A stretch of 43,141 nucleotides of DNA from Acidobacteriota bacterium (GTDB lineage: Bacteria; Acidobacteriota; Blastocatellia; Pyrinomonadales; Pyrinomonadaceae). How positions within the stretch are numbered: the stretch's first letter is position 1; each line of letters begins with the position of its first letter. The DNA is taken from assembly GCA_003222975.1 (NCBI GenBank), contig QHXN01000040.1, forward strand, positions 1 to 43,141, read 5' to 3'. A program made the translations under genes and the position numbers. Positions 24,850 through 32,476 of this stretch are shown one piece after another. The notes under the pieces are model-generated. The model was not told the origin of the DNA, did not search any database, and saw nothing but the letters and a program-made list of their open reading frames with translations.

Positions 24850-24910
24850 TCAGAGTTCAAGCTTGAGCCTGTCTGTTTCGAGAGCGCGCAAGCTCAAGCT
24901 TGAACTCTGA
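24850..24910. repeat. Palindromic repeat related to family 2
   Basis: TCAGAGTTCAAGCTTGAGC (24850-24868) pairs perfectly over 19 bases with 24892-24910. The AGAGTTCA / TGAACTCT tips are shared with family 2 (21452 and 32406). A further copy of the AAGCTCAAGCTTGAG arm follows at about 24920-24935. Confidence 0.75.
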
Positions 24911-25033
24911 ACTCGCAGCAAGCTCAAGCTTGAGTTGTGAACCCCCGGATTCGGGGACAGTCTTTTAAATCCGGGGCACGCGGCGCGTCCGTAAATGTTT
25001 CGGGCGCGTGCGAGTTCAGACGGAGAAAGTGTC

Positions 25034-26008
25034 ATGCTGATTAAAAAGCCGGGCGACATCAAGAGCAGCGAGATCACCGACAAGAAGGTGTATCTGAACC
25101 GACGACTGTTCATGCGCGGCGCGGTGCTCGCCGCCTCGACTGTCGCGACAGGTTTCCTCTACCGCCGACTGCTCGCGCCGGAAATAGATTTGCCGACGCC
25201 GACGGGCAAGGCCGCGCCCGGCTCGCAAGTCGCGCCAAAGCAGTGGGGGCTGCCCGGCGAGGAGGCGACGCCCTACCAGGACATCACGCACTACAACAAT
25301 TTCTACGAGTTCGGCACGGACAAGTACAGCCCCGCGCGCTACGCGCAGAAGCTCGTCACGCGCCCGTGGACTGTCTCGGTAGAAGGTCTCGTCAACAAGC
25401 CGAAGGTCTTCGACCTCGACGAGCTGACGCGACTCTTCACGCCGGAGGATCGCGTCTATCGCCACCGCTGCGTCGAGGGCTGGTCGATGGTCATCCCCTG
25501 GCTCGGCTTCCCTCTGGCCGAACTTCTGAAACTCGTCGAGCCGCAGGGCAGCGCGCAGTACGTCGTCTTCGAGACCGCGAATGATCCGAAGGGGCGAGGC
25601 ATCCCGCAAACCGACGCGCTCACGTGGCCCTACGTCGAGGGTCTTCGATTAGACGAGGCTTTGAACCCGCTGGCGATTCTCTCGACGGGCATTTACGGCG
25701 AGGCGCTGCTCCCGCAGAACGGCGCGCCCGTCCGCCTCGTCGTGCCCTGGAAGTACGGCTTCAAGAGCATCAAGTCGGTCGTGCGAATCAAGCTCGTCGA
25801 ACGGATGCCGACGACGACGTGGGTCGCCGAAGTGCCGGACGTTTACGGCTTCTACTCGAACGTCAACCCCGACGTGGACGTTCTGCGCGCGCAATCAACG
25901 GAGCAGCGCATCGGCGACTGGGGCCGCCGAAAGACGCAGCCCTTCAACGGCTACGCCGAACAGGTCGCGCACCTGTATGACGGGATGGATTTGAGCTACT
26001 ACCACTGA
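25034..26008 (+). CDS. msrP: Protein-methionine-sulfoxide reductase, molybdopterin catalytic subunit
   Basis: Repairs oxidised methionines in periplasmic proteins with electrons from the quinone pool through MsrQ. The Tat signal is LNRRLFMRGAVLAASTVATG (twin Arg at 23-24). The molybdenum ligand is Cys146 in RHRCVEGWSMVIPW; before it DKYSPARYAQKLVTRPW and after it QNGAPVRLVVPWKYGFKSIK are family-typical. 324 residues is the usual size. GGAGAAAG precedes the ATG at 25034. msrQ follows after 140 bases that are filled by a palindromic repeat. Confidence 0.95.
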   Translation: MLIKKPGDIKSSEITDKKVYLNRRLFMRGAVLAASTVATGFLYRRLLAPEIDLPTPTGKAAPGSQVAPKQWGLPGEEATPYQDITHYNNFYEFGTDKYSPARYAQKLVTRPWTVSVEGLVNKPKVFDLDELTRLFTPEDRVYRHRCVEGWSMVIPWLGFPLAELLKLVEPQGSAQYVVFETANDPKGRGIPQTDALTWPYVEGLRLDEALNPLAILSTGIYGEALLPQNGAPVRLVVPWKYGFKSIKSVVRIKLVERMPTTTWVAEVPDVYGFYSNVNPDVDVLRAQSTEQRIGDWGRRKTQPFNGYAEQVAHLYDGMDLSYYH

Positions 26009-26146
26009 AAGCTGTTAGCTATTGGCTATTGGCTATTAGCTTTTAGCTAACAGAGAGCGGACGAGAATGTTATTTGTCGCATCTCAACGCTCATTACGGC
26101 GTCTGCCGTGAGCTAACGGCTAAGAGCTAACAGCTAACAGCTCTCC
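26009..26146. repeat. Repeat made of GCTAACAGCT/AGCTGTTAGC units between msrP and msrQ
   Basis: Left arm AGCTGTTAGCTATTGGCTAT and onward (26010-26050), right arm GCTAACGGCTAAGAGCTAAC and onward (26112-26142); they are inverted copies with some mismatches. The right arm ends about seven bases before the msrQ ATG and takes the place of its Shine-Dalgarno region. Confidence 0.7.
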
Positions 26147-26148
26147 AA

Positions 26149-26775
26149 ATGAAGGACATCAAATTCTACAAGCTCGCGATCTTCGTCAACGCGCTCGTGC
26201 CGCTGGCCCTGCTCGCGTGGGACTGGCGGCGCGGGCAGGTCGGCGCGAACCCGCTCGACTTCGTGACGCGGACGACCGGCACGCTCACGCTCGTCTTCCT
26301 CGTGCTCACGCTCGCCGTCACGCCGCTGCGTAAATGGACGGGCGTGCAGTGGCTCATACGCTTCCGGCGCATGCTCGGCCTCTACGCATTCTTCTACGGC
26401 TCGCTGCACTTCCTCACCTACGTCTGGTTCGACAAGTGGTTCGACCTGCGCGCCATCACGCAGGACGTTGTGCGCCGCTGGTTCATACTCGTCGGGATGC
26501 TCGCCTTCTTCTCGATGCTGCCGCTGGCCGTCACCTCCACCGACAAGATGATTAAGCGCCTGGGCGGCAAGCGGTGGCAGAAACTGCACCGCCTCACCTA
26601 CCTCTCCGCCGCGGCGGGCGTCACGCACTACTACCTGCTCGTCAAGTCCGACACGCGCAAGCCCCTCGCCTTCGCCGCCGTCGTCGCCCTCCTGCTCGGC
26701 TACCGGCTGTTCGCCTCGTACACGAAGAGGTCGAAGCCCAGGCCGCTATCGCTGACGCAGCAGTCGCCGCGCTGA
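26149..26775 (+). CDS. msrQ: Heme-binding membrane subunit of the MsrPQ system
   Basis: The 208-residue integral membrane protein passes quinone electrons to MsrP. Six hydrophobic segments of the ferric-reductase-like fold are visible, e.g. YKLAIFVNALVPLALLAW, LTLVFLVLTLAVTP, FFYGSLHFLTYVWF and WFILVGMLAFFSMLP; heme histidines are in GSLHFLTY, LHRLTYLSAAAGVTHYY. It lies downstream of msrP. No Shine-Dalgarno sequence precedes the ATG because the repeat abuts it. A bidirectional terminator follows. Confidence 0.93.
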   Translation: MKDIKFYKLAIFVNALVPLALLAWDWRRGQVGANPLDFVTRTTGTLTLVFLVLTLAVTPLRKWTGVQWLIRFRRMLGLYAFFYGSLHFLTYVWFDKWFDLRAITQDVVRRWFILVGMLAFFSMLPLAVTSTDKMIKRLGGKRWQKLHRLTYLSAAAGVTHYYLLVKSDTRKPLAFAAVVALLLGYRLFASYTKRSKPRPLSLTQQSPR

Positions 26776-26820
26776 ACGAAGCTCGTGCGGACGACGCCTC
26801 CCGCGAAGCAGACGCGCGTA

Positions 26821-26859
26821 GGGGCGGACGTTTCAGTCTTACTGTGAAACGTCCGCCCC
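26821..26859. terminator. Bidirectional hairpin between convergent genes
   Basis: GGGGCGGACGTTTCA / TGAAACGTCCGCCCC, 15 perfect pairs around a 9-base loop, between msrQ (plus) and the basic exported protein (minus). Confidence 0.65.
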
Positions 26860-26883
26860 GTGTGCTGTCTAATTTGTGAATCG

Positions 26884-27285
26884 TTAGCGGTGGTTGCGGC
26901 GAAACTGCCGACGCTCCGCGCGCTCCTGTCCGTGGAACTGCATGCGCTCCTGCCGCTCGCGCGCGTTGAAGGCGCGGCGGTCGGCGCGGTTGAAGTCGCC
27001 GCTGTTTCTTGCGACCCTGCGCTCCACTCGCTCGTCGCGCCGGAAGGCAACCCGGTCACCCCGCAACTCGCGGCGCAACGCTGCGCGCCTGTATCGCGCG
27101 GCGTTGTTATTGGAGCGTCTAGCCCAGCCCCTGTGCTGTCCCACGTACCAGCCGCGATGCAGACCGTTGTCGTGCCTGTATCGCCGCGTCTGCGCCGACG
27201 CGCTCGCGCCCGTCAGGACGACGAGCGATGACAGAATGATGAGCGTACTCATCACCCGCCTCAATGTACTCATTTCAAACCTCAT
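26884..27285 (-). CDS. Exported strongly basic protein
   Basis: A 133-residue protein starting at ATG 27285 with GGAGG ten bases upstream. A signal peptide (RRVMSTLIILSSLVVLTGASASAQ) is followed by a very Arg-rich chain (RRAALRRELRGDRVAFRRDE, RVERRVARN, ADRRAFNARERQERMQF) with HGQERAERRQFRRNHR at the end. It is likely periplasmic and may bind nucleic acids, polysaccharide or the membrane surface. No enzyme motif is visible. Like the protein at 12896 it belongs to a class of small exported polar proteins of unknown role. Confidence 0.65.
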   Translation of the reverse strand: MRFEMSTLRRVMSTLIILSSLVVLTGASASAQTRRYRHDNGLHRGWYVGQHRGWARRSNNNAARYRRAALRRELRGDRVAFRRDERVERRVARNSGDFNRADRRAFNARERQERMQFHGQERAERRQFRRNHR

Positions 27286-27560
27286 CCCCTTGCGTCCTCC
27301 TTGCATAATTCGTTTAACGGGAGAGCTTGCCGTCATTTAAGAACCGGGGCTTTTACGCCCCGCACGACGGTTTTGCAAACGCGGTGCCAGCCCTCTTTCG
27401 CCCGCTTGCGTTCGCGCCTGCGGTCGCTTAAATTACCCTCTCGACTTTTGAAGTTTTTCCCGCACAGCAATTTTCAAATCCGAGGCGGCGCGGGTCACTT
27501 CTCCGTAAAAGGCCCGCTCGTCCGCCGACCTGTCGAAAGGATGTTCCGAAACACAGAGCC

Positions 27561-29666
27561 ATGAAAGCTTATCCGACTAACCAGATTCGCAACCTCGCCC
27601 TGATCGGCCACGGCCACGCCGGTAAAACGCAGCTCATCAGCTCGCTCCTCCACCTCGCGGGCGCGACCCAGCGCTGGGGCAAGGTTGACGAGGGCACGAC
27701 CACGACCGACTACGACGAGGACGCCGTCGCGCGCAAGATCACGCTCAACAACCAGCTCGCGCACTGCGAGTGGCGCGAGCACAAGGTGAACCTCATTGAC
27801 ACGCCGGGCTTCACGGCCTTCGTCCCGCACGCGCGGCCCGCCCTGCGCGTCGCCGACTGCGCGCTCGTCGTCGTGGACGCGGTCTCCGGCGTCGAGGTGG
27901 GGACAGAGAAGACCTGGGCCTACGCCAACGAGTTCATCACGCCGCGCATGATGGTCATCGCGAAGCTCGACAAGGAGCGCGCCGACTTCGGCGCGGCGTT
28001 GGATTCGGCGCGCAGCACTTTCAGCCGCGCCATCGTCCCCTTCACCCTGCCCATCGGCCAGGAGGCGAACTTCCGTGGAGTCGTTGATGTCGTCCACATG
28101 AAGGCTTACGAGTTCGACGCGAACGGCAAGGCCAAAGAGACGGACATCCCTTCGGCGGGCCGGGAAATGGTTGACAAGGAGCGCGAGCGCCTCATCGAAG
28201 TCATCGCCGAGTCGGACGACGCGCTCATGGAGAAGTGGCTGGAGAACGGCACGCTCGAAGAGGCGGACATCATCCCGAACATCAGCCGCGCCATCGCCGC
28301 CTCGCGCCTCTGCCCCGTCTTCGCCGTCTCCGGCCTGACGCTCGCCGGGTTGCAGCCGCTCCTCGACGGCATCGTTGACTACGCGCCCGCGCCCGACACA
28401 CACGAGGCCGAGCACGGCAAGAGCGCGCCCGACGGCGACGGCGGCGAGCCTGTGACGCGCGGCTACCACGCCGAAGAGCCTTTCTCGGCTTACGTCTTCC
28501 GCACCGTCGCCGACCCCTTTGCGGGCCGCATCAACGTGATGAAGATCATCAGCGGCAAGGTCAAGTCGGACGCCACCGTGCAGAACACGACGCGCGGGCA
28601 GGCCGAACGCCTCGGCGCTCTCCACTCGATGCAGGGCAAGCAGCTCGACAAGATTGACGAGGCGAGCGCCGGAGACATCATCGCCGTCGTCAAGCTCAAG
28701 GAGACGCAGACCGGCGACACGCTCTCGGACAAGGCCGCGCCCGTCGTCTACGACCCCATCGAGTACCCGGAGGCGGCCATCTCCTTCGCCATCGAGCCGA
28801 AGTCGCGCCAGGACGAGGAGAAGATCAGCGCCGCGCTGCACAAGATTCTCGAAGAAGACCCAAGCCTGCACTTCGACCGCGACGCGCAGACGAAGGAGTT
28901 CCTGCTCTCCGGCTCAGGCCAACTGCACATCGAGACCGTAGTCGAGAAGCTGAAGAACCGCTACCACGTCGAAGTGGCTCTGCACCCGCCGAAGGTTCCC
29001 TACAAGGAGACGATCACGGCGCGCGCCGAGGTGCAGGGCCGCCACAAGAAGCAGACGGGCGGGCGCGGGCAGTTCGGCGACTGCAAGGTGGTGTTCGAGC
29101 CTCTGCCGCGCGGCAGCGGCTTCGTCTTCGAGGACAAGATTTTCGGCGGCTCCGTCCCGCAGCAGTTCCGCCCCGCCATCGAGAAGGGCATCGTCGAGGC
29201 CGCGCAGGGCGGCGCGATTGCCGGCTACCCGATGGTTGACTTCAAGGCCGTCCTCGTTGACGGCTCTTACCACACGGTTGACTCCGACGAGCACTCCTTC
29301 CGCGCCGCGGGACGCAAGGCCTTCCGCAACGCGGTCGAGAAGGTGAAGCCGACCATCCTTGAGCCGATCATGAATGTCGAGGTGGTCGCGCCCGTCGAGG
29401 CGAGCGGCGACATCATGGGCGACCTCAACTCACGCCGGGGCCGCGTGCAAGGGATGGACATGCGCGGCAAGAACCAGGTCATCAAGGCGCAGGTTCCGAT
29501 GAGTGAGATGCTCGACTACCAGTCCAAGCTCAACTCCATCACCGCCGCCCGCGGCACCTTTCACATGGAGTTCTCGCACTACGACCCCGTGCCCGGCCAG
29601 ATCGCGCAGAAGATCGTCGAGCAGGCCCGCGCCGAAGGCAGAATCAGGGCCGAAGAGGAAGAGTAA
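27561..29666 (+). CDS. Elongation factor G-like GTPase (EF-G paralog)
   Basis: A five-domain translational GTPase of 701 residues. The P-loop is GHGHAGKT (residues 16-23; canonical EF-G has GHIDAGKT), the G2 region is EGTTTTDYDE, G3 is DTPGF and G4 is AKLDKE instead of NKxD. Domains II-V follow, with LSGSGQLHIETVVEKLKNRY, GGRGQFGDCKVVFEPLP and SRRGRVQGMD. These changes place it in the EF-G-like/EF-G2 group rather than with the main FusA. Members are thought to help translocation or ribosome recycling under particular conditions; some lack turnover GTPase activity. It is monocistronic with its own terminator and is not next to rpsL/rpsG/tuf. Confidence 0.88.
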   Translation: MKAYPTNQIRNLALIGHGHAGKTQLISSLLHLAGATQRWGKVDEGTTTTDYDEDAVARKITLNNQLAHCEWREHKVNLIDTPGFTAFVPHARPALRVADCALVVVDAVSGVEVGTEKTWAYANEFITPRMMVIAKLDKERADFGAALDSARSTFSRAIVPFTLPIGQEANFRGVVDVVHMKAYEFDANGKAKETDIPSAGREMVDKERERLIEVIAESDDALMEKWLENGTLEEADIIPNISRAIAASRLCPVFAVSGLTLAGLQPLLDGIVDYAPAPDTHEAEHGKSAPDGDGGEPVTRGYHAEEPFSAYVFRTVADPFAGRINVMKIISGKVKSDATVQNTTRGQAERLGALHSMQGKQLDKIDEASAGDIIAVVKLKETQTGDTLSDKAAPVVYDPIEYPEAAISFAIEPKSRQDEEKISAALHKILEEDPSLHFDRDAQTKEFLLSGSGQLHIETVVEKLKNRYHVEVALHPPKVPYKETITARAEVQGRHKKQTGGRGQFGDCKVVFEPLPRGSGFVFEDKIFGGSVPQQFRPAIEKGIVEAAQGGAIAGYPMVDFKAVLVDGSYHTVDSDEHSFRAAGRKAFRNAVEKVKPTILEPIMNVEVVAPVEASGDIMGDLNSRRGRVQGMDMRGKNQVIKAQVPMSEMLDYQSKLNSITAARGTFHMEFSHYDPVPGQIAQKIVEQARAEGRIRAEEEE

Positions 29667-29696
29667 GACTATCTCTCGATCATGCCGCGCGTGGGC

Positions 29697-29734
29697 AGAG
29701 GCCGGACGGAACAAACGTCCGGCCTCTTTTCTTT
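29697..29734 (+). terminator. Intrinsic terminator of the EF-G paralog
   Basis: AGAGGCCGGACG / CGTCCGGCCTCT, 12 perfect pairs around GAACAAA, followed by TTTCTTT, 31 bases past the stop. Confidence 0.8.
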
Positions 29735-29990
29735 CGCCGTCACGGTCGCGCGGCACATGAGGCGGGGCGCGCCATCTCCTTGTGGGTTGCCTGAGCCGGA
29801 CGCTATGATATGTGCAAAGTACTTCCTGCAAGAAAAACGTGAGCACGCTCGAACGGAGTCGTCGGATTTCGGTCGCGGCGGGCGGGGCGAGGTCGCCATT
29901 ACGAGAAGCGGCTTCTTGAGCGTGCGGTGTGCCGGGCAGCAATGGCCGCCCCGCTTTGAAGTGGTTCGACGGAAAGGGACGGAGGTTTCT

Positions 29991-30242
29991 GTGTTTCACA
30001 TTATCTGGTATCTGATCGTTGGGTTCATCGTGGGACTGATCGCGCGGGCGATCTTGCCGGGCGCCGACCACATGGGCCTGCTGATGACGACGGTGGTGGG
30101 CGTGGTGGGATCAATCGTGGGCGGGTTCATCGGCCACCTGTTCTCGAAGCCGAGTCCCGACGCGAAATTCCACCCCGCGGGCATCCTGATGTCAATCGTG
30201 GGGGCGATTATAGTCCTCATGATTCTGCGATACATCCGCTAG
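29991..30242 (+). CDS. GlsB/YeaQ/YmgE-family stress-response membrane protein
   Basis: A GTG start at 29991 follows GGAGG by five bases. The 83-residue protein is three membrane helices: FHIIWYLIVGFIVGLIARAI, LLMTTVVGVVGSIVGGFIGH and ILMSIVGAIIVLMILRYIR, with the family's GLIARAILPG and GGFIGHLF motifs. Members are small inner-membrane proteins linked to stress responses; their mechanism is not known. A longer frame back to 29682 contains no helix and no ribosome site. The 260 bases upstream hold the terminator of EF-G and an AT-rich CTATGATATGTGC near 29803. Confidence 0.9.
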   Translation: MFHIIWYLIVGFIVGLIARAILPGADHMGLLMTTVVGVVGSIVGGFIGHLFSKPSPDAKFHPAGILMSIVGAIIVLMILRYIR

Positions 30243-30535
30243 AAGCCTCGCGCCCGACTCGCGTGGCAAAGGTTCGACCGGGGCGCGGCCTCTCCGTCGT
30301 CGTTATCCGTCCGCGCCCGTTTGGATTATTTAAATTGACTGTCCGTTCGGTCGCCGCGTATCATCCGTCGCGGTCGCGTCAACACGGAATCCGCATCATT
30401 AGCACCGTCCGATTCCCCGCGATCCGTCTTTGGCTCTCATACAAGCTGTTTGCCTTTTACGCGCAAGTTACGCCTCGCCAAAATTGATGCAGTCTAGCCC
30501 ACCTCGCACCCGCGTGCGAAAAAGGAGAATCGTTT
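30243..30535. other. Intergenic region without recognised gene
   Basis: 293 bases between the GlsB-like gene and the propeller gene. Short plus-strand frames lack ribosome sites and domain-like composition. The last 20 bases contain the AAGGAG of the propeller gene. Confidence 0.5.
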
Positions 30536-31486
30536 ATGTCGTGGCAAAACGCGCCTACACTAACCAAATTGACGGCCTCGCAGCAGGGCGGCAACCGCGG
30601 CGCGCAACTGTGGGGAGTTGATTATAAAGGCACGCTCTACACAATCTATCAGGTGACGCCGGGCGGCGGCTGGAGCCAGTGGCTCGGCCCCGGTTGGGCG
30701 GGGTCGAACTACCCGAAGCATGTGTACGAACTGGCGGCGGCGCTTCAGAACGACGGGCGCGTCCAGTTCTGGGCGCTCGACTTGAGGCTGCAACTCTGGA
30801 CTACGTGGCAGTCAGCGCCGGGCGGTGACTGGACGGGGTGGTCTGGGCCGAACTGGAACAACGCGCCGAAAGGGATGAAGAAGATCGCCGCGTCGCAGCA
30901 GGGCGGCAACCGCGGCGCGCAGCTCTGGGGCATCAAGGACGACGACTCGCTCGTCACCTGCTACCAGTTGACGCCGGGCGGCAACTGGAGCGGGTGGCAA
31001 GGCTGGCCCGCCACGCCCGGCAATTCTCAGTTCATCGAGATTACTGCGTGCCAGCAGGGCGACGGGCGCGTGGCGCTGTGGGGGCTTGACACGAAGCGCC
31101 AGCTCTGGGGAATCGGCCAGCAGTCGCCGGGCGGCGACTGGGGGCCGTGGACGGGGCCGAACTGGCTCGGGGCCGTGAATCTCAACAACATCGCCGCGTG
31201 CCAGGGTAATACCGGCGCGATCATCTGGGGGATTGACGAAGAGTACAGGATGGTCTCCAACTTCCAGACCTCGCCCGGCAGCAACAAGTGGAGCGGCTGG
31301 TCTTCAGGCGACTGGATGAACGCGCCGTTCTCCTACGAGCTGACCGCCGCGGGACAGAACAACGGCTGCGTACAGCTCTGGGCCGTCAGCCTCAAACAAG
31401 TCCTATCCAGCATCGCACAGACCGGCCCGAGCTGCGGGTGGGAGATGTCCTGGACGCCCCCGCGCCAGCGTCCCTCCAAACAGTGA
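30536..31486 (+). CDS. Six-bladed PLL-like beta-propeller (putative lectin)
   Basis: The 316 residues consist of six repeats of about 45-57 residues with the pattern A.QQ..GR..LW..D....L...WQ..PGG.WS.W.GP.W. This matches the repeat unit of Photorhabdus lectin-like (PLL) propellers, which bind fucose or O-methylated sugars between blades. Blades start near residues 7, 62, 113, 165, 216 and 267. Blades 1 and 3 share SQQGGNRGAQLWG, and 2 and 4 share DGRVxxWxLD, so a two-blade unit was probably duplicated. There is no signal peptide; PLL proteins are also leaderless. Trp is very frequent. AAGGAG lies eight bases before the ATG. It stands alone. The sugar ligand is not predictable. Confidence 0.7.
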   Translation: MSWQNAPTLTKLTASQQGGNRGAQLWGVDYKGTLYTIYQVTPGGGWSQWLGPGWAGSNYPKHVYELAAALQNDGRVQFWALDLRLQLWTTWQSAPGGDWTGWSGPNWNNAPKGMKKIAASQQGGNRGAQLWGIKDDDSLVTCYQLTPGGNWSGWQGWPATPGNSQFIEITACQQGDGRVALWGLDTKRQLWGIGQQSPGGDWGPWTGPNWLGAVNLNNIAACQGNTGAIIWGIDEEYRMVSNFQTSPGSNKWSGWSSGDWMNAPFSYELTAAGQNNGCVQLWAVSLKQVLSSIAQTGPSCGWEMSWTPPRQRPSKQ

Positions 31487-31514
31487 GAGCCGCCGGCTCC
31501 AAAGCCTTCGCTTC

Positions 31515-31554
31515 GCGGGCCGGCGCGTGCAGACGTTCGCACGCGCCGGCCCGC
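31515..31554. terminator. Strong hairpin after the propeller gene
   Basis: GCGGGCCGGCGCGTGC / GCACGCGCCGGCCCGC, 16 perfect pairs with an 8-base loop and no T-run, 29 bases past the propeller stop. Confidence 0.6.
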
Positions 31555-31597
31555 GCCGGTGGTAGAATTGGGGCCGAACAGGAGAGATTAAGAGAGC

Positions 31598-32158
31598 ATG
31601 TCAGTTGAAATCGCCAGACACTCTTTCACAGTCGAAGAGTTCGAGCGCATGGGTGAGGCGTGCATCTTCCCGCCGGACGCACGCCTCGAACTCATCGAAG
31701 GAGAAATTGTCGAGATGTCGCCAATCGGAAGCCCTCACGCCGCGTGCGTTGATGCCCTCGCCCTTCTCTTCAACGAGATCGCTCGAAGACGATTCATCAT
31801 TCGCGTCCAGAGTCCGGTTCGGCTTAACGACTTCTCCGAGCCGCAGCCGGACGTGGCTCTGCTGCGCTGGCGCGACGACTTTTACAGGAGCGCGCACCCG
31901 ACGCCCGCGGACGTGCTGCTCGTCGTCGAAGTCGCGGACACGACCGCGGAGACGGATCGCAAGGTCAAAGTCCCGCTCTACGCGCGCGCGGGAATCCCGG
32001 AAGCATGGCTGGTGAACATCCCCGACGAGCGCATCGAGGTTTACTCCGACCCGTCGGGCGATTCTTACCGGCGCGTCGAGCATTTCGGGCGCGGCGCGGA
32101 GGCGCGGTCTCACACCGTCGCAGGTCTCGCCGTGGGCGTCGGCGAGCTTTTAGGATGA
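31598..32158 (+). CDS. Uma2-family (DUF820) PD-(D/E)XK nuclease-like protein
   Basis: The 186 residues show the Uma2 order: FTVEEFERMGEACIFPPDAR, LELIEGEIVEMSPIGSPHA, SEPQPDVALLRW (catalytic Asp) and LLVVEVADTTAETDRKVKVP (Glu-x-Lys-type site), then YARAGIPEAWLVNIPDERIE. These proteins have a restriction-endonuclease core; they are very numerous in cyanobacteria and Acidobacteria and their biological target is unknown. AGGAGAG lies about 12 bases ahead of the ATG. A methyltransferase fragment follows directly. Confidence 0.9.
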   Translation: MSVEIARHSFTVEEFERMGEACIFPPDARLELIEGEIVEMSPIGSPHAACVDALALLFNEIARRRFIIRVQSPVRLNDFSEPQPDVALLRWRDDFYRSAHPTPADVLLVVEVADTTAETDRKVKVPLYARAGIPEAWLVNIPDERIEVYSDPSGDSYRRVEHFGRGAEARSHTVAGLAVGVGELLG

Positions 32159-32188
32159 AGCCTCTCACACGGAGGACGCGCGCCGTCT

Positions 32189-32344
32189 GTGTTCTACGGC
32201 TCCTACACGAAGCTACAGGTTCTCACCATCGCCGAAATCCTCGGCGGCAAGAAACTCGAATACCCCTACTTCCTCGGCTCCGCGACCTTCAAACGTGCCG
32301 AGCGCCAGAGCAAGAGCCGGACTGAGCAGAGCGGGCTTTTTTAA
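32189..32344 (+). pseudogene. C-terminal remnant of a DNA methyltransferase
   Basis: In the same frame as the Uma2 gene, 30 bases past its stop, an open stretch reads VFYGSYTKLQVLTIAEILGG then KKLEYPYFLGSATFKRAERQ and ends in GLF before TAA. The sequence LQxLTIxElLxGKKxxYPY...TFKRAERQ is the usual C-terminus of site-specific DNA methyltransferases of the adenine/cytosine-N4 type (DNA modification methylases). The catalytic and SAM motifs are missing, so it is a fragment of about 51 residues left by deletion. A GTG at 32189 could start it but is unlikely to be used. Confidence 0.55.
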
Positions 32345-32405
32345 GAACCTTTTTGAAGTCCCGTCGGCGGTTTCTGATAGCCGTATGCGGTCGGGTGCGT
32401 TCTGT

Positions 32406-32464
32406 GTTCAGAGTTCAGCCTTCAGGCTGTCTGCCTGAACACGCTGAAAGCGTGAACTCTAAAC
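32406..32464. repeat. Three-way-junction palindrome, family 2 copy b
   Basis: The same plan as 21452-21510: outer arms GTTCAGAGTTCA / TGAACTCTAAAC (11 of 12 pair) around AGCCT-TC-AGGCT and CACGCT-GAA-AGCGTG. It ends 12 bases before the stop of the DUF4097 gene. Confidence 0.8.
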
Positions 32465-32476
32465 GGGCCGCGTTCA

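Noticed and set aside
27495..28871. Long minus-strand frame (458 codons) opposite the EF-G paralog
   Set aside because: It is a mirror of GC-rich codons on the opposite strand, has no ribosome site or domain, and is Arg/Val/Leu-rich like other such shadows.
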